Shown here piece by piece: positions 7,823-15,625 of a stretch of DNA of 26,128 nt. Source of the stretch: Deltaproteobacteria bacterium RIFCSPLOWO2_02_56_12 (GTDB lineage Bacteria; Desulfobacterota; Binatia; UBA9968); contig MGRY01000231.1 of the NCBI GenBank assembly GCA_001799045.1, positions 3,274 to 29,401 of the forward strand, read 5' to 3'. The translations under genes were made by a program, and so were the position numbers. Numbering within the stretch: position 1 is the stretch's first letter; each line of letters starts with the position of its first letter. The notes under the pieces were generated by a model that saw only the letters and a program-made list of their open reading frames with translations, ran no database searches and had not been told where the DNA came from.

Positions 7823-9259
7823 TCACTCCCCTCTTTTACTCTCTGTGAGTCCTAGAGAGAGAAAATACCTTTTGATGGTCTCCTTGAGCCCCTCTGGAAT
7901 CCGCTCCGAGGCAAGATCCTCTTCTGCCTGGCGCCGATAAGAGGCGAGGATCTCCTCCTGTGAGATTTGGCTCTCCCGGCCCTGGGCCTCCCCTCTCCAG
8001 GTCAAACTGCTGCCCTTCCCTTCTCCCAATAGCCCTTTCAGTTGAGTTGCGGCGCCGGCCTTGAAGGGGGGAGGAGTTTGGGAGAGTTCTCCCTTTGTCC
8101 CCGGCCGATCCCCGGGAAGGCTCCCTTTCCCTTTGGCCTTTTCGGTCTCGGAGAGCCACCCCTGCTCGGTCTGGAACTGAGCCTGGAGAGCTTCCCTTCC
8201 CTCTTTGCCCCCGATTCCTTCGAGGAGAAGAGCAAGAAACTCCTTGATCTCTAGAAGCGTGCGCCGATCGAGCTCTGCGATAACCCCTTTCTCAAGCCTT
8301 TCGAGCAATCCATGGAGCTCTTTGCCCTCAAGCTTCTCAATGGAGAGCCGGCTCCTTTCGATCTCTTCCCTAAGGCGAGGAAGGGTGGCAAGTCTCCTGC
8401 GAATCTCCGGCTCAAGTTTATTCTCCGCTCCGGCAGAGCCGGGAAGAAGTGCCGGCTTCAATGTCTCCAACTCTACCTTAAAATCCAAAAGCCCCTCCCT
8501 GGTAGTTGACGGAAGGGTAAGCTCGCTCTCTCCTTCTTTCACGGGAGCCGTATCCTCGATCTGGTTAAATATCCCGGCAAGCTCCCCGCTGAGCTTTTTT
8601 TCGCTACCCTCGCCCTTAAGGTTCTGCTCTGCAAGCTCCTCCAGGGCATGAGCGATCTTGAGGCTCTCGTTCAGTCCTTGAGATTTTGCTCTTTCCTGAA
8701 GGTCACGGGAGAATTCCTTAAGTCTCTGGGCCACGGAAATGGATTGAGATCCTGGAACACCCTTTTCAAGATGGACTCCCATATCGAGCCAAACGAGCAG
8801 CAGCCAAACAAGGAAGAGGGGCGGAGTTAAGATGGCATGCCAGGAGTACTCCCTCTTAAAGAGGGCGCGGGGATCTATCCCCTTCAGCCGCTCTCCCGCC
8901 TCCTGGATAACCAATTGCTCGGCGCCCTTGGCCTCCTTGCAGCCGAGGATCTCCCATGCCGTGATCGCGCGCTCCTCCAAGCGGAGGGTTTTATCCAGGA
9001 GAAACAGAGCGCGCAGCGATTCCCTTCTTCCCCAGGGGCGCCGGAGAAAAAAGCCGGGGGCCAGAATGAGAAAAAACAACGGCGGAAAATAAAAAGCGCC
9101 GGCCCAAGGAGCAAGCAGCGCCTTTGCCGGGAGAACCGACACGGAGAGCAGGAGGGAGTAGAAAAGAACTGTGACCATGATCCTCTCCCTTCTCTTGAGC
9201 CTCTCCCAGCGGAGCAGCTCGGAAAATCTCTCCTGCAAGATGAGTCTCTCATCGCTCAC
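7823..9259 (-). CDS. Membrane-anchored helical protein of the MoxR-VWA operon, function unknown
   Basis: A 478-residue protein with three TM segments near residues 27-48, 54-72 and 141-160, followed by a long, mostly helical, strongly charged soluble region (about 165-390). A low-complexity Gly/Ser/Lys/Pro stretch (390-440) and a short conserved-looking C-terminal segment follow (YRRQAEEDLASERIPEGLKETIKRYF). Proteins with this plan are often encoded next to MoxR, DUF58 and BatA-like genes. I do not recognise a catalytic motif and offer no activity. The start is a GTG overlapping the stop of the preceding gene by 4 nt, with GGGGAG 7 nt upstream, so translation is probably coupled. The stop overlaps or abuts the MoxR start. 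The coiled-coil-like part could be a docking arm for MoxR or the VWA protein; that is inference. Confidence 0.75.
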   Translation of the reverse strand: MSDERLILQERFSELLRWERLKRRERIMVTVLFYSLLLSVSVLPAKALLAPWAGAFYFPPLFFLILAPGFFLRRPWGRRESLRALFLLDKTLRLEERAITAWEILGCKEAKGAEQLVIQEAGERLKGIDPRALFKREYSWHAILTPPLFLVWLLLVWLDMGVHLEKGVPGSQSISVAQRLKEFSRDLQERAKSQGLNESLKIAHALEELAEQNLKGEGSEKKLSGELAGIFNQIEDTAPVKEGESELTLPSTTREGLLDFKVELETLKPALLPGSAGAENKLEPEIRRRLATLPRLREEIERSRLSIEKLEGKELHGLLERLEKGVIAELDRRTLLEIKEFLALLLEGIGGKEGREALQAQFQTEQGWLSETEKAKGKGSLPGDRPGTKGELSQTPPPFKAGAATQLKGLLGEGKGSSLTWRGEAQGRESQISQEEILASYRRQAEEDLASERIPEGLKETIKRYFLSLGLTESKRGE

Positions 9260-10002
9260 AGAGAGCTCCCCCTTTTAAGCGCCCACCGATAAATCGGCAG
9301 AGCCGATCCAAGCAGCAAAAAGTGGTATAGAAAATGGATCGACGGGGCGGGCCATTTCCATCCCCACAAAACCAGCGGGGCCATATCTTCTCCGCTCAAA
9401 CGAGATAGCAGGAAGGCGACGGGGTTCAGGGGGAGATAAACGAGGGCGGAGAGAAAGACCAGAGAGATGAAGAGAGAACGGACGAACACCTGCCGGTTTT
9501 CGAATCCACGTTCCCATAAAATGAGCGCCACCAGGCCCCAGATGCCGTAGGCCAACGAATAAAAGAGAATGAGCAAAAACATAGAGAGAATAGAGCCGGC
9601 AGTGGCCCTGGCGATGGCCCCGGCCCAGAGCAAAAGAGGCGCGCAAAGGAAAACCAGGAGAAACGCATGGAGGCAGAGAAGAGAAAGCTGAGCCACGGCT
9701 ACTTCGGAGATGGTGAGCCTTTCTTGGTGCAGCCAGCGCTTCAAGGATACGAACCTCCAGGGAACGAACTCCTGATTGGCAATCCGCAAAGTAAAATAGA
9801 TGACCAGCATCAACGCGGCGACCGAAGAGACCTTGAAGAGATTCGCCGGCCCCATCCAGGCCTGAGGATCCAAGGAGGGAAGGAAAAGGGTCAGGAACTC
9901 GAGGGAGGCGAGGAACAGCAAGAGATAAAAATAGGCGGCGAATCCATGCCCCTCGACGAGATAGACCTGAATCCCTTCTTGAAAGAGCGGGTTAGTCCTC
10001 AT
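9256..10002 (-). CDS. Six-TM membrane protein, ABC-2 permease-like
   Basis: A 248-residue integral membrane protein with about six hydrophobic segments (roughly residues 24-44, 56-76, 103-129, 139-164, 177-195 and 222-240) and short loops. The topology matches ABC-2 type permeases found beside MoxR-VWA clusters, but no ABC ATPase gene accompanies it here. It may therefore be an orphan permease, may borrow an ATPase, or may be an unrelated structural membrane protein. I chose the ATG at 10002 because GAGGG lies 5 nt upstream. A GTG at 10017 would add five residues without a good Shine-Dalgarno sequence. The start overlaps the end of the upstream 651-residue gene by 11 nt and its stop overlaps the next gene by 4 nt, so translation is coupled along the operon. 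Confidence 0.7.
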   Translation of the reverse strand: MRTNPLFQEGIQVYLVEGHGFAAYFYLLLFLASLEFLTLFLPSLDPQAWMGPANLFKVSSVAALMLVIYFTLRIANQEFVPWRFVSLKRWLHQERLTISEVAVAQLSLLCLHAFLLVFLCAPLLLWAGAIARATAGSILSMFLLILFYSLAYGIWGLVALILWERGFENRQVFVRSLFISLVFLSALVYLPLNPVAFLLSRLSGEDMAPLVLWGWKWPAPSIHFLYHFLLLGSALPIYRWALKRGSSL

Positions 10003-11947
10003 CCGTACCCTCTTCACCCAGAGGGATCATAGCACGGAACAGGGTATAGTCATGGGCTAAAATCCGCGCCCCATCGACCCAAACCCGATAGGGAGAGCCA
10101 TTGACCCACGCAAAAAAAAGCGCGTTGCCGCTATCCCAACGAGCCGACCCTCGATCCTGGGGAAAAAAGGAATAGCGGAAAAGGATCTCGCGAATCCTGT
10201 CCTTAAAAGAGATTTCCCTAAGATCTACCGTGCCGCGTTTCTTGGACTGTCCATCCACGGAGGATGGCCTTCCCGAAGAGAGTGGAAACTCCCGCACCTG
10301 GCTGCCTCCCGGAAAGATAGTGCCCAAAAAGTACCGCTCCCCTGAAATCACCAGCCAACATTCCGTGAGATCCTTGGCGGTGAGATTGGTGAGCTTCAAG
10401 AAGAGTCTATCGCCCCGATTCTCGATCTCGGCACGGACGGGAAAACGGCTCACGGATCGAATCTTAAAGAGTCTGTAATCCCACGCTCTCAAGCGAAACC
10501 GGAAGCGAGTGGAACCTCCCTCCTCTTCGACCACTAGAGAGCTATCCTCGGATCTTCTCGAACGGGGAAGGACCGGCTCAAAATCGGTCCACCCTCTATC
10601 CACCTGAAGGTTATAAGGGCGACTGAGAGTGGAGAAAAGGGCCACGTTGGAGAGGGCCTCAACGTATCCGTCCGCAAGACTCTGCAGCAGGGTCGAAGAG
10701 ACCAGCACGCCATCTGGGATATTGCCGCCGCGCCCGAGATGGAGATAGCCGCCAAAAGAGGAAAATAGAACCAGGGAAAGAGCCGAAAGCACCAAGGTGC
10801 GCCGGGATAGTCTTTGCTGCTGCCACAGCCAGGCAAGAAATCCCAAACCCCCCAGATAAAAAAGTAGCCATAGAAAAAAAGTGCGCAGCGGCACATAGGT
10901 GGAAATAAAAGAGGGGTCCGAGAGAAGCTGCGAAAAAACAGCTTCATCCCAGCTCGCCTCTAACGGTGATCGGCTATCTCCCGGGGGTCCGAGGAGATCC
11001 CGAAAAAGGAGCGATAGCCCTTGCCAGCGAGATAGGGGCGGGCGCCCCACATCCAACGATAGGTAAGAGACTTTGCCGCTCCCTCGGCCCATTTCCACCA
11101 GAATGGGAGTGCCCTTCTCCTCGATAACGATCTTCCCCTCAATCAGCGTCGAATCCTGGACCACGAGATCTCTCAGGGAGGCTGCCCGCCGCCCGTAGAG
11201 CTTCTCCAGGCTAGGAAGAGCAGAAAATTTCTTCAAGCCCGCAACCCGAACCGGAAGGAAGCGAGCCACCGACGGCTCTTGATAGAGGGCATAGTGGATA
11301 CTCCCCAGGATCAACATTCTCCCGCCTAAAGAGAGCCATGTCTCCAAGGCCGCGCCTTGGGGCTTGGAGAGATCGCGCAGCGAGTGCTCGTAAATAATGA
11401 TGGTGGAAATGCCTTGATAGGCCCTCGGATCAGCAGGGAGATCCGCCAGGGATAAGGAGACTAGAGGACTCGGGGAGCTGGAGGTTAAAGGGATCGGCGG
11501 GGAGAGGCTATTTTCCGTGAGCAAAAGAACCAGGGGAGACGGGGTGAAGTAGCGTCTGAGATCGATTTCCTTGGATACCTTGAATGTTGGACTTAAAAAA
11601 CTGACGGTAAGAGGCCGGCTGAGAGAGTCAGGATCGACAGTAAACTGAATACTCTTTCGCGATTGGGCAGAGAGAAAGACTTCTCTCTGATAATGAAAGG
11701 GGTAGCTTCCAACCCCCCTTGAAGCCCCTCCCTTCCACAACCTTATCTCTACTGTCCCTTCCACGGGCCGGCCTGAGTTGGTGAGATCCACTCTTAAGGG
11801 AAATGGGTGACCCAGTTGGAAAAGACCGTGAAACCCTACCTGGGGCTCCAGCGTAAGCTCAGCGGCATGAAGGGGCAGGGATAGGAGCAGGGGCAGGCAG
11901 AAGCGAAAAGAAAAAAACAGCGCAGCCTTTCCGATAGCCAGAGACAT
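9992..11947 (-). CDS. Exported membrane protein with amidotransferase-like fold, first gene of the MoxR-VWA operon
   Basis: A 651-residue protein with a signal peptide (hydrophobic 8-27, cleavage near AEL at 29-31). An Ig/CARDB-like beta domain follows (30-130) that resembles the 'DLTNSGRPVEGTVEIRL' repeats of cell-surface proteins. Next is an amidotransferase-like Rossmann region (about 165-320, with LETWLSLGGRMLILGS at 201-216), then two TM segments (352-374 and 382-400) and a C-terminal soluble domain. No catalytic Cys triad of true amidotransferases is visible, so the domain is probably structural. The start ATG has GAGGG 3-4 nt upstream. It lies 40 nt after greA with no convincing terminator between, so some read-through from greA is possible. 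It probably acts at the inner membrane facing the periplasm with the VWA protein. Confidence 0.75.
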   Translation of the reverse strand: MSLAIGKAALFFSFRFCLPLLLSLPLHAAELTLEPQVGFHGLFQLGHPFPLRVDLTNSGRPVEGTVEIRLWKGGASRGVGSYPFHYQREVFLSAQSRKSIQFTVDPDSLSRPLTVSFLSPTFKVSKEIDLRRYFTPSPLVLLLTENSLSPPIPLTSSSPSPLVSLSLADLPADPRAYQGISTIIIYEHSLRDLSKPQGAALETWLSLGGRMLILGSIHYALYQEPSVARFLPVRVAGLKKFSALPSLEKLYGRRAASLRDLVVQDSTLIEGKIVIEEKGTPILVEMGRGSGKVSYLSLDVGRPPLSRWQGLSLLFRDLLGPPGDSRSPLEASWDEAVFSQLLSDPSFISTYVPLRTFFLWLLFYLGGLGFLAWLWQQQRLSRRTLVLSALSLVLFSSFGGYLHLGRGGNIPDGVLVSSTLLQSLADGYVEALSNVALFSTLSRPYNLQVDRGWTDFEPVLPRSRRSEDSSLVVEEEGGSTRFRFRLRAWDYRLFKIRSVSRFPVRAEIENRGDRLFLKLTNLTAKDLTECWLVISGERYFLGTIFPGGSQVREFPLSSGRPSSVDGQSKKRGTVDLREISFKDRIREILFRYSFFPQDRGSARWDSGNALFFAWVNGSPYRVWVDGARILAHDYTLFRAMIPLGEEGTDED

Positions 11948-11987
11948 GATCCCTCAGAAAAAGGCCCGGCCCGCGAAAAGAGAAGGT

Positions 11988-12476
11988 TTAATCTATAAAG
12001 TCCAAGCCCAGGATCTCGAAGGTGCGCACGCCGGTAGGGGTGCGCACCTGGACCTCGTCTCCCTCGCACTTGCCGATGAGCGCCCGGGCAACCGGGGAAC
12101 TGATGGAGATTTTTCCGTTCTTGGGCTCCGCCTCGTGATCGCCGACGATTTGATAGACAACCTTATCCCCGGTATCGCCATCGGCCAGAGTGACCGTAGC
12201 GCCAAAAACCACTTTGTCTCCTGAGAGCTTGGAGACTTCGATAACCTGGGAGCGGGCCAGCCTATCTTCGATTTCTCTGATCTGGACATCGAGCAAAGAC
12301 TGCCGATCCTTGGCCGCGTGGAACTCGGCATTTTCGGAGATATCCCCGTGGTCCCGCGCTTCTTCAATTTCCTGGACGAGCTTCGGGCGCTCTACGCTCT
12401 TCAGGCGCTTGAGCTCCTCCAACAGACGCTGATATCCCTGATAGGTCATCGGAACACGGGAATCCTGAGTTGCCAT
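11988..12476 (-). CDS. greA: Transcription elongation factor GreA
   Basis: A 162-residue GreA. The N-terminal antiparallel coiled coil (about residues 12-78) carries the acidic tip DISENAEF with Asp45 and Glu48, which enters the RNA polymerase secondary channel and helps cleave backtracked transcripts. The C-terminal FKBP-like domain (82-162) ends with GVRTFEILGLDFID, typical of the family. Length is normal. A GGAGGAG Shine-Dalgarno lies 7 nt before the ATG. A strong intrinsic terminator stands only 17 nt before the start codon, so expression probably depends on read-through of a leader terminator. The downstream neighbour, 40 nt away, is the MoxR-VWA operon. Confidence 0.97.
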   Translation of the reverse strand: MATQDSRVPMTYQGYQRLLEELKRLKSVERPKLVQEIEEARDHGDISENAEFHAAKDRQSLLDVQIREIEDRLARSQVIEVSKLSGDKVVFGATVTLADGDTGDKVVYQIVGDHEAEPKNGKISISSPVARALIGKCEGDEVQVRTPTGVRTFEILGLDFID

Positions 12477-12493
12477 AATCCTACTCCTCCATT

Positions 12494-12530
12494 AAAATAA
12501 AAACCCCTCGGGACAAATATTCCCGAGAGG
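12494..12530 (-). terminator. Intrinsic terminator in the greA leader
   Basis: On the minus strand CCTCTCGGGA (12521-12530) pairs with TCCCGAGGGG (12504-12513), ten pairs including one G-T, around a 7-nt loop. A T-rich tract TTTTTATTTT (12494-12503) follows at once. It points toward greA and ends 17 nt before its ATG, so it lies inside the greA leader rather than after the gene. Confidence 0.88.
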
Positions 12531-12547
12531 CCCTTAAAATCCTATTG

Positions 12548-12613
12548 GATTCAGATTCTCTATCTATGCTGAATCACTGAGGGTAAGTTTACCATCCCTG
12601 CCGGATAAATCAA
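12548..12613 (-). promoter_or_regulatory. Candidate greA promoter and leader hairpin
   Basis: On the minus strand TTGATT (12608-12613) and TAAACT (12586-12591) are spaced by 16 nt and would start a transcript near 12579. The RNA would begin with a hairpin, GATTCAG pairing with CTGAATC (12569-12575 with 12548-12554, 14-nt loop), then reach the terminator at 12494-12530. A truncated leader RNA of roughly 80 nt would result whenever termination occurs. The boxes are imperfect matches, so the start site is tentative. Confidence 0.45.
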
Positions 12614-12630
12614 CCCCTAGTCCGCTACGC

Positions 12631-12717
12631 GGAATCTCAAATTGCAGATTTCAAATCTCAAATTGAAATTTGCCATCCCTTCAACCCTTTAACCTTGAAA
12701 CCCTTTAACCTTGTTCC
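12631..12717. repeat. AT-rich intergenic repeats (both families) running into the oppF 3' end
   Basis: The first part (12631-12677) consists of short words of the CTCAAATTG / ATTTCAAAT type and shares its start (GGAATCTC) and end (TTTGCCAT...CCC) with 24908-24963. The second part (12678-12717) repeats CCCTTTAACCTTG twice. The stop codon and last codons of oppF fall inside this second part. Confidence 0.7.
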
Positions 12718-13678
12718 CCGGCCCGAAGACATGGCAGGAGACCCCGTGGCCATCGCTAAACTCCAGCTTGGGTTCCACCTTGTCACAGACAGCCTCTCGG
12801 TAACGGCAGCGCGGATGGAAGCTGCAGCCCGATGGAGGATGGACAGGACTTGGCACATCCCCTTCAAGGATCACCCTCTCCTTCACGCGATTCGGGTCAG
12901 GGATGGGAACTGCCGATAGAAGCGCCCGGGTATAAGGATGTTTGGCTTCCTGGTAGATCTTGTCGCTGGAGGCGATCTCGACGATTTTTCCCAGATACAT
13001 GATCGCCACGCGATGACTGATATGCTCGACCACCCTCAAGTCGTGCGAGATGAAAAAATAGGTAAGATGCATCTTCTCCTGGAGCTCCTGGAGGAGATTG
13101 ATAATCTGGGCTTGAATCGAGACATCCAGGGAGGAGACCGGCTCATCGGCAATGATGAACTTCGGATTCACGGCCAACGCCCGGGCGATGCCGATCCTCT
13201 GCCGCTGACCGCCGCTGAACTCATGGGGATAGCGATCGTAATGCTCTTCCCTGAGACCCACTTGATTGAGAAGCTCCACGACCCGGTCTCTCTTCTTTCT
13301 CCCCGTGGCCAGTTTGTGAATCTCCAATCCCTCGCCTACGATATCGCCTACCCGCATGCGCGGGTTCAAGGAGGCATAAGGGTCCTGAAAGATAATCTGC
13401 ATCTCCCGGCGCATGTCGCGGAGCTCGCGCGGCGGCAAGGCGAGGACATTTTTTCCTTGAAAGTAGACCTCACCCTCCGTGGGCTCGACTAGCCTCAGGA
13501 TGCTTCGACCCAGAGTAGACTTCCCGCACCCCGATTCTCCCACCAGCCCCAGCGTTTCCCCTTCCTCGATCTTCAAGCTGACCCCGTCAACGGCCTTGAC
13601 TTCTCCCTTGCGACGGGAGAAGAGCCCGCTTCCCACAGGGAAGTACTTTTTCAGGTTACGGACTTCTAAGAGACTCAT
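12689..13678 (-). CDS. oppF: Oligopeptide/dipeptide ABC importer ATPase, OppF/DppF type
   Basis: A 329-residue ABC ATPase of the peptide-importer group. Walker A is GESGCGKS (47-54), the signature is FSGGQRQR (154-161), Walker B is FIIADEP (174-180), and the switch His is near 212. The C-terminal OppD/OppF extension contains HPYTRALLSAVP and four cysteines (285, 291, 298, 315) that fit the iron-sulphur cluster site reported for this family. It powers uptake through the OppB-OppC channel as a heterodimer with OppD. The last eight residues (NKVKGFQG) are encoded by an intergenic repeat, so the C-terminus has been extended or replaced by repeat sequence. The exact peptide substrate cannot be told; Dpp-type use is equally possible. 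Confidence 0.93.
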   Translation of the reverse strand: MSLLEVRNLKKYFPVGSGLFSRRKGEVKAVDGVSLKIEEGETLGLVGESGCGKSTLGRSILRLVEPTEGEVYFQGKNVLALPPRELRDMRREMQIIFQDPYASLNPRMRVGDIVGEGLEIHKLATGRKKRDRVVELLNQVGLREEHYDRYPHEFSGGQRQRIGIARALAVNPKFIIADEPVSSLDVSIQAQIINLLQELQEKMHLTYFFISHDLRVVEHISHRVAIMYLGKIVEIASSDKIYQEAKHPYTRALLSAVPIPDPNRVKERVILEGDVPSPVHPPSGCSFHPRCRYREAVCDKVEPKLEFSDGHGVSCHVFGPGNKVKGFQG

Positions 13679-13706
13679 AAAAGCAGCAATCAGCTCTCGG
13701 CTCTCA

Positions 13707-13751
13707 CCCTCACCCCTTCCCTCTCCCTCTGGGAGAGGGCGAGGGTGAGGG
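13707..13751. repeat. 45-bp GC-rich imperfect palindrome between oppD and oppF
   Basis: The arm CCCTCACCCCTTCCCTCTCCC without its last base (full arm 13707-13727) pairs with 13731-13751 at 18 of 21 positions around a 3-nt loop. Palindromes of this CCCTCACCC...CCCTCTCCC composition are common between genes in many bacteria. Here it fills most of the 79-nt oppD-oppF gap and would form a stable hairpin in the mRNA. There is no T tract, so it is not an intrinsic terminator. Confidence 0.8.
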
Positions 13752-13757
13752 ATCTAT

Positions 13758-14723
13758 TTACGCGAAATAGCATGACACCCAGTGATCTTGCTCTTTCTTA
13801 ACCAGCTGCGGTTCGCCCTCGGCGCAGATCCCCGCTGCCCTGGAGCAACGATCCCGGAAACGGCAGCCGCTGGGCAACTCGAGAGGACTCGGCACCATGC
13901 CCGGTATCGCCTCCAATCTCTTTTTCTTATTCGCACCGACTCTCGGAAGAGAATTCAAGAGCCCGACGGTATAAGGATGGAGCGGACGATTAAAGAGCGC
14001 CTTGGCCGTGGCCTGCTCGACGATCTTGCCCGCGTACATGATCGCCACCTCATCCGCCTGCTCCGCTACCACACCCAAGTCATGCGTGATGAGCAGGAGA
14101 GACATGCCTAGTCTGTCCTTAAGCTCTTTCATCAATTCCAGGATCTGGGCCTGGATGGTAACGTCCAGCGCCGTGGTTGGCTCATCAGCGATCAGTAGAC
14201 TAGGATTGCACGAAAGCGCCATCGCGATCATCACCCTTTGCCGCATGCCGCCGCTCAGCTGGTGCGGATAGTCATCGACCCTGGTCTCCGGGTCGGCAAT
14301 CTTTACCAACCGGAGCATTTCAATGGTTTTTTCTCTGGTCTCTTTTTTGCCCAATCCCTGGTGCAGACGAATCGCCTCTCCGATTTGATTACCGATGGTA
14401 AAGACGGGGTTGAGCGAGGTCATCGGTTCCTGAAAGATCATCGAGATCTCGTTACCGCGAATCTTGCGCATCTCCTCTCCGTTCAACTTCAAGAGATCGC
14501 GCCCCCGGTAGAGAATCTCTCCTCCCACCACCCGGCCCGGAGGAAACGGAACCAGACGCAGGATCGAGAGCGCGGTGACGCTCTTCCCGCAACCCGACTC
14601 TCCCACCAGCCCCAGGGTTTTGCCTTCCTCGATTTCAAAGCTTACCCCGTCCACGGCCTTCACCTCGCCGTCCGGAGTGAAAAAAGAGGTTCGGAGATCT
14701 TTAGTGCGAATCAACTCGGCCAT
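13758..14723 (-). CDS. oppD: Oligopeptide/dipeptide ABC importer ATPase, OppD/DppD type
   Basis: A 321-residue ABC ATPase. Walker A is GESGCGKS (41-48), the signature is LSGGMRQR (156-163, with the LSGGMRQRVMIAMAL form typical of OppD), Walker B is LLIADEP (176-182), and the switch His is near 214. The peptide-transport extension has cysteines 287, 293, 300 and 318, matching the family iron-sulphur site. It pairs with OppF on the cytoplasmic face. The gene follows oppC by 59 nt and precedes oppF by 79 nt. No strong Shine-Dalgarno precedes the ATG at 14723, but the reading frame has no better start before the conserved IRTKDLRTSFF opening. Confidence 0.94.
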   Translation of the reverse strand: MAELIRTKDLRTSFFTPDGEVKAVDGVSFEIEEGKTLGLVGESGCGKSVTALSILRLVPFPPGRVVGGEILYRGRDLLKLNGEEMRKIRGNEISMIFQEPMTSLNPVFTIGNQIGEAIRLHQGLGKKETREKTIEMLRLVKIADPETRVDDYPHQLSGGMRQRVMIAMALSCNPSLLIADEPTTALDVTIQAQILELMKELKDRLGMSLLLITHDLGVVAEQADEVAIMYAGKIVEQATAKALFNRPLHPYTVGLLNSLPRVGANKKKRLEAIPGMVPSPLELPSGCRFRDRCSRAAGICAEGEPQLVKKEQDHWVSCYFA

Positions 14724-14782
14724 AAGTCAGGTCCCCAGATTCAGCCCTCCATATTTGATCCTTCCATCAACGTCAAGCCCTT

Positions 14783-15625
14783 TTAACGGGAACCACGAAG
14801 CCTTGGGTCCAAGGCATCGCGCAGCCCCTCTCCCAAGAGGTTATAGGATAAGACCGTCACCAGGATGGCCAGACCCGGAAATAGCGACAGCCACCAGGCG
14901 ATCTGGAGGTTATCCTTGCCGGAGGTTAGGATATTACCCCAGCTCGGAGTAGGAGGCTGAACCCCTATGCCGAGAAAGCTCAGCGCCGACTCGGTCAGGA
15001 TAGCCCCGGCGATGCCCAAGATCGCCGCGACCATGACCGGCGTGAGGCTATTAGGCAGGATATGATGCACGATAATCCTCAGATTTCCTACACCCAAGGC
15101 GCGCGCTGACTGAACAAAATCCCTCTCTTTGAGACTTAGAAACTCCGCCCGAACGAGGCGGCATACCCCCATCCAACCGGTCAGACCGATGATGGCCATA
15201 ATGGTCGCGATATTCGGCTCTAAGAACGCGATTACAGCTAGAATCAAAAAAAAGGTCGGGAAGCAGAGCATCACATCGACAAAACGCATGATCAGTCCAT
15301 CCATCCAGCCTCCATAGTAACCGGCAACGGCGCCAAGGAAGATGCCGATCACAATAGCGATACCGACAGAGACGAAGCCCACCCACAAAGAGATGCGCGC
15401 GCCATAGATCACCCGGCTGAAAACATCCCGCCCAAGTTCGTCTGTGCCGAACGGGTGGCCGAGACCCGGGGCCTCCAAGACCGCATCCGCGTCAATGCTA
15501 TAGGGGTCATGGACCGGAAAATAAGGCGCGCCTAGGGCGACGACAAAAAGCATTAGGACCACAAACCCGCCAAAAAGGGTCAAGGGATTTTGCCGCACAG
15601 ACTTCCAGACAGCTCCCTGAATCAT
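14783..15625 (-). CDS. oppC: Peptide ABC importer permease, OppC/DppC type
   Basis: A 280-residue inner-membrane permease. It has an OppC-type N-terminus (NPLTLFGGFVVLMLF, TM1 near 17-36), the HPFGTDELGRDVFSRVIYGAR motif that is characteristic of OppC/DppC permeases (57-77), five further hydrophobic segments, and the EAA-type coupling loop (VQSARALGVGNLRIIVHHILPNS) that contacts the ATPases. The C-terminus LLGEGLRDALDPRLRGSR is the usual family ending. It overlaps oppB by 4 nt (ATGA), so the two permeases are translationally coupled and made in equal amounts. Confidence 0.95.
   Translation of the reverse strand: MIQGAVWKSVRQNPLTLFGGFVVLMLFVVALGAPYFPVHDPYSIDADAVLEAPGLGHPFGTDELGRDVFSRVIYGARISLWVGFVSVGIAIVIGIFLGAVAGYYGGWMDGLIMRFVDVMLCFPTFFLILAVIAFLEPNIATIMAIIGLTGWMGVCRLVRAEFLSLKERDFVQSARALGVGNLRIIVHHILPNSLTPVMVAAILGIAGAILTESALSFLGIGVQPPTPSWGNILTSGKDNLQIAWWLSLFPGLAILVTVLSYNLLGEGLRDALDPRLRGSR

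Noticed and set aside
13707..13751. The oppD-oppF palindrome considered as an intrinsic terminator
   Set aside because: No T tract follows on either strand, and it lies inside a five-gene transporter operon.
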